Shown piece after piece: positions 57,463 through 64,000 of a stretch of 64,000 nt of DNA. Location of the stretch: the NCBI GenBank assembly GCA_017354895.1, contig CP071498.1, positions 1,550,001 to 1,614,000 of the forward strand, in the 5' to 3' direction. This DNA is from Podospora comata. Its lineage: Eukaryota > Ascomycota > Sordariomycetes > Sordariales > Podosporaceae. Every line of letters begins with the position of its first letter. Within the stretch, counting starts at the first letter, position 1. A program made the translations under genes and the position numbers. The notes beneath the pieces were generated by a model. It searched no databases. It was not told where the DNA came from and was given only the letters and a program-made list of their open reading frames with translations.

Positions 57463-60400
57463 TCAACTGCTTCCCAAAATCCCCTCATACGCATCCTCCA
57501 CCTCTCCCGCCAGCTCCAACAAAGCAACAATCACAATCTGATGCACCAAGTTCGGGAGCCTCTCCCTGTGCAGCCCAATCCACTCCAGCGGCGGCGTCGC
57601 CTCCCCCATATCCCTCAGCTGCGGCGTCTCAATCACCGGCTCCTCCAGCGCCCGGTATTCATACTTGCTCATCGGTACCTGGACCTCCGCCGTGATCTTC
57701 TCCGTCTTCTCACCTTCCCCTTCCTTTCCTTTGCCTTTTGACTTGTCTTCTGTCACCTTGATGCCCGCTACACTTGGCAGCTCCCTCCCCCATGTCTGCG
57801 CGAGAGTCTTGGCGTGATTAGCCCACATGCCTCTGATGTAGGAAATCCGGCTGTAGTTCCAGCCGACTTCGACCTTGCCCTCAAAAGCCGATTTGAAGAT
57901 ATAGTCTATTTGCTTGGGGGTCGCGATGGCTTGCCAGGTTTGCATCACCGCCTCGACTTGCGGAACCTTGAGGATGGTGCCTCCTCGTGACCCAGTAGCG
58001 CTAGTAACGACATCCTCAACCGAGAGCTCAGAGAGCGTCTTTGGGGAAGTCGTGTTCCGTACACCCGCCAACCCAATCCTCAACTGCCCAAGCGTCAACC
58101 CCAATATCGAATGGATCCTCCCTTCACCTACACTCGCCGCAAACCTTGCCTGAGCATTGAGCGCCTCCATCTTGAACACCTGATGATCCGAGAACGTGCT
58201 GGGGAAAACGCCCAGGTTGACAGCCCTCAACGTCACCACCACATCAGTGTCAAGAGAAATCGGACTCTTGCTCACCGCACTCTCAGGATCATTCCTGTCC
58301 GGCGACCCTGCTCCCCCATTTTGCGCATTACTCAACCTCTTCACCACCCCTTCCACCCCTTCCACTCGCCTCCGTTTCATGTACCTCTCCACCTCCTTCA
58401 GCCCAACCTCAAATCCTTCCCTTCTTTCTTTTACTAGTCTCTGAATAGCCTGCCACATCGCCACCCCCTGTGCCGCCGAACTTGTAGTGCCAAAGACTTG
58501 AACTGCTTCTCCGTCAAAGATGGCGACAAGCCTATCACCCGTCCCGTCTTTGCTTCTGCGAACGTTGTACATCAAGAACTCGAGCTGTCTCACGTCCGCG
58601 ACGAGGAAGGCCTGGTAGTCAAATGCCGCTTTCACTCTCAGTTGGCTGAACCCGACCGAAGCTTGAATCATAGGCGTCTCGTTCAGCGCTTGCTCCCGTT
58701 GCGGCCACTCAATGCTCGTCCGGAGCTTGAAGTCTTGAAGGGTGACAAACCCAGACATCCTCCCCGTAGACTCAATCCCAATCATCCTGAACCCAAGGCA
58801 GAGGTTTTGCTCCCAGTCTGACGTCTTTTTGCTAGAAACCCAAAAGTCATTGATCGAAAAGGTCGACTTCCCCAACGCCTGTCCCAAATCAACGTTGATC
58901 TTCAGTGCCGTGATACTGATACTTGCCGTCCAGGGAAACGCCGCCGTCCGAGCCACCTGCTGATACCGCTGAACAAGATGCCCCTGCGACGTCTCCGTAG
59001 CAAGCTTAGCAATCGGTGAAGAAGCAGCATCCACCATCGGATTCTCCAGCACCTCCCTCGGCAGCCAAATCTCCCTAAACAGCAAAAAGTCCTGGAGCTG
59101 CTTCGCATTGACCGAGACCTCCATGGGACTGACTTTGAGAATCGCCGAAACTCCGCTCGTGCCACTGACATGCCTACTGTTCAACAGCGAGAGCACAATC
59201 GACTGCACCTTGAAGCTCCCCGTCGGCTCGCGAGAGTAGACATGCTTGACAGAAGCCTGCAGGTTGGTGAACGCGCCCGACAAGGCAAAGAAGTTCCCGT
59301 GGTCGATCGAGCGAACCGTGTTGGCGGTGAAGTAGACATCCTCAAAGCTCGCCGTAGCAGCCACCTGAGCAATAGGATGACAGCTCAGCGAAAACTCCTG
59401 CTTGCAGATCCTCAACCCAAGGTTGAGTTTCATCCGCCCCAACACAGCCGTCGGGTCTGCCGTGAGGATGCTATCCTCCTCGACAAGCTTGACCTTGGCC
59501 GCGATGTTCTCCGCCTGTGACTGCGCAGCACTCGGTTGTTTCTTGCGGTCATTCTCCCTGCTGCTAACGACATGCTTGATGCTATTGCTGATATCAACAA
59601 TCAGCGGCACCACCGACGGCGAAAGAATATTCGTCGACGGATCCAACTTCACCTCCGCATGAAGCGACGGATCATCCCTCGCATTATCCCTGTACTCCAC
59701 CTTCCACGCCAGCCCAGGAGATCTCAACACGGTGCTCCCCGCTGTTGTCCCATCATGACCCTGCCGTGTCCCCGGCCTCACAGCAACCCTCGTCGCACTC
59801 ACAATATCATCCGGCGCTTTCTTCCCACTCAAATGCACCACCGCCCCAGCAAAATCGGCATCCACCAGCAACGACTCCATCCTCTTTTTCCCAAAAATAC
59901 TTGTGCCAGTCTTCCTCTCGTTCACTTCTTGCGTCCTGTCAGGCGAAACCGGCTCCGAACTACCCATCCTCTTGTTCACAACCGGATTCCAATTCTGCGA
60001 CGCCCTCTGCACATTCCTAAGGCTCAAACTAATCGAATCATTCAGCTTCGCCGCCGGAATAATACACCCACTCGTCAGCCTCAAGTCCAAGCTCTTCCCA
60101 ACCGCCTGGAAAGCCAACCTCCTCGCCTCTGCCGTAGAGACATACGCCAGCTTGAAAATAATCTCCGGCAACAACGCCGAATTCGGCGATCTGACCTTCT
60201 TGTCTTGCTGGGCAGGGTTGACCATCTGCAGCTGCAAATTCTCAATCGTCAACCTTGCCGAGTTCCTCGTCCTCGTCCCAAACTCGATCCGTTCAAGCGA
60301 CAAAACAAGATCCTCCTTATCATCATCCTCCATCATCTCCAGCTCACCACCACCATCACCACCACCCACCAACCAAGCAAACAGAATATCCTGCATCTCA

Positions 60401-63400
60401 AAAGTATAAGTAACACTCGAGAAAAACGCATCAATAATATCTCCCCCTTCTTCCTCCCGCTCCTCTTCACCCCGCGCTTTTCCCTCCCCATCATTAATCA
60501 TAATCCTCGGCCTCGACTGCCTCAACTTTTTCAAATACTCCAGCTCCTTGCTCGTGTCAAGATCCTTGATCTTATCCCCCATGTAACCCAAAACATCAAC
60601 AACAGTCGACACCGTCTCAGGCGAGAGCTCAACCCGAAACCCATCACTCTTGACATTAAAAAACCTCCTCTCCTCCTCCTCCCCATCTTCTCCCCGTTGC
60701 GAACTCCCCGTCACCACCGCCCCAAAAGCCACACTCCCACAACTCCTCATACCGCCATCCCCCCCATCATCCCGTCCCTTCCTAATCTCAAACCTCACCC
60801 CCCTCAAATTAACATCAAACTGCGGATGACTCAACGTAGGCCCGTGCCCGTCCACCCGGTTGTTAACCCCCACATGAACCCTATCAAGCCTAAACAGCAC
60901 ATTCGCCACCACCGGTTCCTTCTCCGACGGCAGAGGACTATTCCCAAACACCTCCAACCCCGCAAACGTGAGGTTGGTCGAGTAAGCCATTATCGTCTCG
61001 GTCTTCTTGTCCTTGTTAAGCGGTTTATCCTGCTGCTGGTGGTGGCCAACAACGTCATCGACATGCTCTCGTATAACCCTCCCCTGCTGCTGCAACTCAC
61101 TAACAGCATTGGAGATCTCAGGCCTGTTGAGCGCAGAAAGGAGGCTGTACACAGCCGACGCATCAAGCTGCACCAGTTCCACAGACGAGTACACGCTGAT
61201 CGTGTGCTCGCCCGGTTCAATGTGGCTTATTATCCTCCCGCTCGCGGGCGGGATCTGAAGGAGCGAGATGCTGCGCGCGACATTGTTGACCCTGACTTGG
61301 ATGTCGTGCTGGTTTTCCTTGATGTCAAAGTCAAAGATGAGCTCCTTGCCAAAATCGGCTGCCATGGCGGCTCTGGAGACGGTGCCGTGGATGGTGTATG
61401 TGAGGGAGCGAAGGAGGGGCACGGTGATGGTGTATTGGTCCATAAAGAGCGCGGCGTTGGCCTTAAAGGCGGATAGTCGGTCTGCCATCTTCTTCTTCGG
61501 GGGCGAAGGGTTTCTGGGTGAGGGGGGGAGGAGTTGGTCTTTTAGTTTGTACAGCTGTGCAAACTCGTCGCGGACTAGCAGGTCGAGGACTTCTGCGAGG
61601 GTGACGGGGTCTTGTCTGATTGTCAGGTTCATGTACTGGTTGCTTGCCGTTGTCTTGATCGTGTGGGAATCGGTGGTTTGCGTTGCTTGGAGCTCGTGCG
61701 AGACGAATACACTCGGCTGTTCGAGCACCAGCTTGGCAAGTTTCTGGTGATGGCTGCGAAGACTGGAGGACACAGAGTCGCAGCTCAGAATACCGTTCGT
61801 GTTCAATGTATTGTCGGCTTTTCTCGTAGCCAATGCTGAAATCTTGGCCCCGTTGCTGAAAGACGATGAGTAGAGGTTGACAGCTTCCAAGATGAGAGAA
61901 CCATGGTCGAGAGACAGGACGCAGTGAACTGTCTGTCTCTGAACCTTGACGGGTGTCTTTGGTCTAGGTGCATTCTCTGGCTCAGGCTCCGGTTCCGGTT
62001 TGCTTTGCATCTTCTTGGCCATCCTCAAGATACTGCTCGCCAGTTCGCAAAGCTCCCAGTTCAAGCTGACAGCAGCATCCTCGCAGTGAACATTGACGAG
62101 TACGGCAGGCTGGTCACCCGCCTGGTTCTGAAGAGCAGGTTTGACCTGCAGTCTCGTCGTAAGATCCACCAGCGTAACAGCATTCTGCTTCGGTCCCGGA
62201 TTCAAAGCAACTTGAAACTGCTTGATCCTCGCAACAGCCATCACCGGCTTGTCCGAACCCCCATTACTCTGCGCCTTCGCCGGCGGTCCAAAAACAATAT
62301 TCAATAGCACGCTTTCGGAAACATTGTCCAAATCCCAACTCCTCCACTTCTCAAAAGCCGACACCACCTCCTGCCTGAGCTGGGCCGATGCTTTCGTCAG
62401 CGGCGCAAAACAGTCCATCTTGATCTGCTCCCCTATTGACGGAGCCAAAACCGACCAAGTCTGGCGAAGATGCATGATCAGTTTCCAAGAATCATGCGTT
62501 CTCAAATGGTGAGACGCCGAGCGAAGCACCGATGAAGGCCGTATGAGAAACGAAGGATCTTGAATATTCTTGCCAGAAGAAACAAGCCGTCGAACCAGAT
62601 TCTGAGACCTGACACCCTCTTGTGATGACACCTCAGCAAACACCTTCCCGAGGTCAGCCCCCAGAACACCGGCGCGGTGAATCAACGAGGCCAGATAATC
62701 AACCTTCTCAGACGAAGTACTGCTCTGGATATTCCCAATCTCAACATCAAGATAAGAGACATCCTTGGTCCCCATCGCCGCCGCCACATTGTCGATGCGA
62801 GCCACCGCAGCTGCCTGAGCCCCCGCCATGTCCTGATACCGCTCAGTGGCAGAAACAGCAGCCGAATCCAGACGAACGTGGAAAGAAGTCCGAGCCTCTT
62901 TCGACTCGGGTTTGAACGCATCCTTCCACGTTGTTTCCGTCCGGGAGGTAAGCACCAGCTTCGAAAGCGCAACATCATACTGGTCCTGCTCGTCCATAGG
63001 CTGCTCAATCGAGTTCGGATCAGACGAATTAACAAGCCGCAAGTTGGCATGTGGCAGCTTGACCAATATATCACCAATACGTCCCTTCAAATGCTGATCC
63101 TTCTGCATGTCCAAAACCTCCTGAATAGAGCTGATTTGCATAGCGTCAAGAATAACATCAGGATCAACAGGCTGCAGAGCCCCCAGCAGCGTCGCGACAT
63201 GCCGCAATGATGTTGGGTTGCAAAAAGCCGTCAAGCCATTGGGGAACTCAACAAGAACACCAGTGTACGGCAACTCTTCGCTAAGTTGACTAGGATCGAT
63301 ATCTCCAAGATTAAAGTCTGACGAGTCAAAATCATCGTCGTCATCGTCCGCCTCTATGCTCTGTAGCAGCACCTCCTTATGGCTTGGCTTGACGTTCTCA

Positions 63401-64000
63401 AGCGGAAAGTACGGCGCAAAATACTGGCTGGAAAATGCAACCGTATTGTGAACCACGTCTTGACGCTGTTGGCTATCCTCTGGAGCGCTGTAAAAGGCAG
63501 AATGGCGAGTTGAGGGTGAAAGTTCTCGTCCATGCAACGACCCCCGGCCACGAAACCGGTGACGGACAGGAGATCGGAGATACTGGTCTGACTGTTTCCC
63601 TAATCCACTTGGCCGCGGTGAGCTTGCAGGTTTCAGAATACTGCTCTGCCCCGAACTGGCAATAGATAGGAAGGAGGATTTGTGCCGTAAGCCGCGGGAT
63701 CGCCTCGATGTCCCCCTAGAGTTGAGAGATGCCCTATCATCCCCTCCAACGTCTGCTATTGTCAGTGGCAAAGGGACAGGCGGCACGCTCTGAGACGGAG
63801 GGTCAACCGGCTCAGGTACAAAATCATCCGTGAACCCAGGCAACACGAGAAAAGGCGTTCGATGAGTACGCTGATCGTGGCGACGAATGAGCTCCTGTTG
63901 AAGTCTCCGCTCCTCAGAAAAGTTCGCCTTTCGCCCTATCATGGCGAGCCGTACACTGGTTTCCACAAGTGCATCCGTCTCTACTGGATGTTGAGGGCGT
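57463..64000 (-). CDS. csf1: Csf1/BLTP1-type bridge-like lipid transfer protein (5' end outside window)
   Basis: The C-terminal 2,178 codons of a giant protein; the frame is open to the window edge, so the N-terminus is missing. Fungal Csf1 proteins are roughly 3,000 residues and, with animal BLTP1/Tweek, form rod-like channels that move lipids between ER and other membranes. The extreme C-terminus carries the signature I associate with the family: ALEEPVIETPQLRDMGEATP, then PLEWIGLHRERLPNLVHQ. Upstream are long beta-rich stretches without other domains, interspersed with Ser/Pro/Arg-rich loops (e.g. RGTSRRSRGLRHKSS) and acidic runs (DDDDDFDSSD). No intron is needed in the visible part. Fmp27-type relatives are less likely because their WPPW-type motif is not seen. 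The last residues are EDAYEGILGSS. Confidence 0.78.
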   Translation of the reverse strand, partial: RPQHPVETDALVETSVRLAMIGRKANFSEERRLQQELIRRHDQRTHRTPFLVLPGFTDDFVPEPVDPPSQSVPPVPLPLTIADVGGDDRASLNSRGTSRRSRGLRHKSSFLSIASSGQSSILKPASSPRPSGLGKQSDQYLRSPVRHRFRGRGSLHGRELSPSTRHSAFYSAPEDSQQRQDVVHNTVAFSSQYFAPYFPLENVKPSHKEVLLQSIEADDDDDDFDSSDFNLGDIDPSQLSEELPYTGVLVEFPNGLTAFCNPTSLRHVATLLGALQPVDPDVILDAMQISSIQEVLDMQKDQHLKGRIGDILVKLPHANLRLVNSSDPNSIEQPMDEQDQYDVALSKLVLTSRTETTWKDAFKPESKEARTSFHVRLDSAAVSATERYQDMAGAQAAAVARIDNVAAAMGTKDVSYLDVEIGNIQSSTSSEKVDYLASLIHRAGVLGADLGKVFAEVSSQEGVRSQNLVRRLVSSGKNIQDPSFLIRPSSVLRSASHHLRTHDSWKLIMHLRQTWSVLAPSIGEQIKMDCFAPLTKASAQLRQEVVSAFEKWRSWDLDNVSESVLLNIVFGPPAKAQSNGGSDKPVMAVARIKQFQVALNPGPKQNAVTLVDLTTRLQVKPALQNQAGDQPAVLVNVHCEDAAVSLNWELCELASSILRMAKKMQSKPEPEPEPENAPRPKTPVKVQRQTVHCVLSLDHGSLILEAVNLYSSSFSNGAKISALATRKADNTLNTNGILSCDSVSSSLRSHHQKLAKLVLEQPSVFVSHELQATQTTDSHTIKTTASNQYMNLTIRQDPVTLAEVLDLLVRDEFAQLYKLKDQLLPPSPRNPSPPKKKMADRLSAFKANAALFMDQYTITVPLLRSLTYTIHGTVSRAAMAADFGKELIFDFDIKENQHDIQVRVNNVARSISLLQIPPASGRIISHIEPGEHTISVYSSVELVQLDASAVYSLLSALNRPEISNAVSELQQQGRVIREHVDDVVGHHQQQDKPLNKDKKTETIMAYSTNLTFAGLEVFGNSPLPSEKEPVVANVLFRLDRVHVGVNNRVDGHGPTLSHPQFDVNLRGVRFEIRKGRDDGGDGGMRSCGSVAFGAVVTGSSQRGEDGEEEERRFFNVKSDGFRVELSPETVSTVVDVLGYMGDKIKDLDTSKELEYLKKLRQSRPRIMINDGEGKARGEEEREEEGGDIIDAFFSSVTYTFEMQDILFAWLVGGGDGGGELEMMEDDDKEDLVLSLERIEFGTRTRNSARLTIENLQLQMVNPAQQDKKVRSPNSALLPEIIFKLAYVSTAEARRLAFQAVGKSLDLRLTSGCIIPAAKLNDSISLSLRNVQRASQNWNPVVNKRMGSSEPVSPDRTQEVNERKTGTSIFGKKRMESLLVDADFAGAVVHLSGKKAPDDIVSATRVAVRPGTRQGHDGTTAGSTVLRSPGLAWKVEYRDNARDDPSLHAEVKLDPSTNILSPSVVPLIVDISNSIKHVVSSRENDRKKQPSAAQSQAENIAAKVKLVEEDSILTADPTAVLGRMKLNLGLRICKQEFSLSCHPIAQVAATASFEDVYFTANTVRSIDHGNFFALSGAFTNLQASVKHVYSREPTGSFKVQSIVLSLLNSRHVSGTSGVSAILKVSPMEVSVNAKQLQDFLLFREIWLPREVLENPMVDAASSPIAKLATETSQGHLVQRYQQVARTAAFPWTASISITALKINVDLGQALGKSTFSINDFWVSSKKTSDWEQNLCLGFRMIGIESTGRMSGFVTLQDFKLRTSIEWPQREQALNETPMIQASVGFSQLRVKAAFDYQAFLVADVRQLEFLMYNVRRSKDGTGDRLVAIFDGEAVQVFGTTSSAAQGVAMWQAIQRLVKERREGFEVGLKEVERYMKRRRVEGVEGVVKRLSNAQNGGAGSPDRNDPESAVSKSPISLDTDVVVTLRAVNLGVFPSTFSDHQVFKMEALNAQARFAASVGEGRIHSILGLTLGQLRIGLAGVRNTTSPKTLSELSVEDVVTSATGSRGGTILKVPQVEAVMQTWQAIATPKQIDYIFKSAFEGKVEVGWNYSRISYIRGMWANHAKTLAQTWGRELPSVAGIKVTEDKSKGKGKEGEGEKTEKITAEVQVPMSKYEYRALEEPVIETPQLRDMGEATPPLEWIGLHRERLPNLVHQIVIVALLELAGEVEDAYEGILGSS

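Noticed and set aside
59536-61476. A 646-codon plus-strand open frame
   Set aside because: It is antisense to the Csf1-type gene, in a region of biased codon use, and its translation is low-complexity (His/Arg/Pro/Asn-rich). It is a shadow frame.
1-64000. CRISPR arrays, operons or prokaryotic-type defence systems
   Set aside because: The window is fungal nuclear DNA with spliceosomal introns. The 22-bp arrays have no spacer-repeat structure: whole units are degenerate and there is no alternation of constant repeats and unique spacers.

Overview
The window is nuclear DNA of a filamentous ascomycete, most likely a sordariomycete (Podospora/Chaetomium/Neurospora-like). The evidence is short introns (about 47-140 nt) with GTRNGT starts and CTAAC/CTGAC branch points, well spaced genes on both strands, fungal-only families, and an AT-rich decayed transposon that looks like a repeat-induced point mutation (RIP) relic. 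I cannot name the species. There are no operons and no sign of a biosynthetic or resistance cluster; the recognisable genes are mostly housekeeping.

Layout. 1-3350: intergenic. 3351-5635 (+): vacuolar-type Ca2+/H+ antiporter. 5636-12645: accessory stretch with a 21-bp minisatellite, two arrays of a 22-bp minisatellite, a complete but dead Fot1/pogo-type transposon (6660-8950, TA target duplication) that may hold a nested LTR, and one possible small gene (10992). 12646-13977 (+): multi-exon membrane protein resembling DUF6594, with a disturbed C-terminal frame. 15062-18507 (-): Stu1/CLASP. 19198-20174 (+): HExxH metalloprotease-like protein. 20484-21632 (-): membrane-anchored hypothetical protein. 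21633-26085: gene-poor, with the longest 22-bp array and a small two-exon Cys-rich gene (23755-24029, -). 26115-28531 (+): cysteinyl-tRNA synthetase. 28532-30920: another 22-bp array and unexplained sequence. 30921-31248 (-): small conserved-looking protein. 31249-36287: about 5 kb without a convincing gene.

From 36288 genes are denser: mitochondrial NAD-isocitrate dehydrogenase subunit 2 (-) divergent from exocyst Sec5 (+); a zinc-finger regulator (-) divergent from a ROG1-type DUF676 lipase (+); tRNA-Ala(AGC) with an intron; methylenetetrahydrofolate reductase (+); two weak candidate small genes; and the C-terminal 2,178 codons of a Csf1/BLTP1-type bridge lipid-transfer protein (-) running off the right edge.

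The most unusual signal is the dispersed minisatellite. Five separate intergenic arrays between 6.2 and 29.1 kb share a 22-bp period (often with 11-bp half steps) and the same core RTCYYARC, in both orientations. Next in interest are the hidden Cys-rich gene and the frame conflict at the start of cysteinyl-tRNA synthetase.
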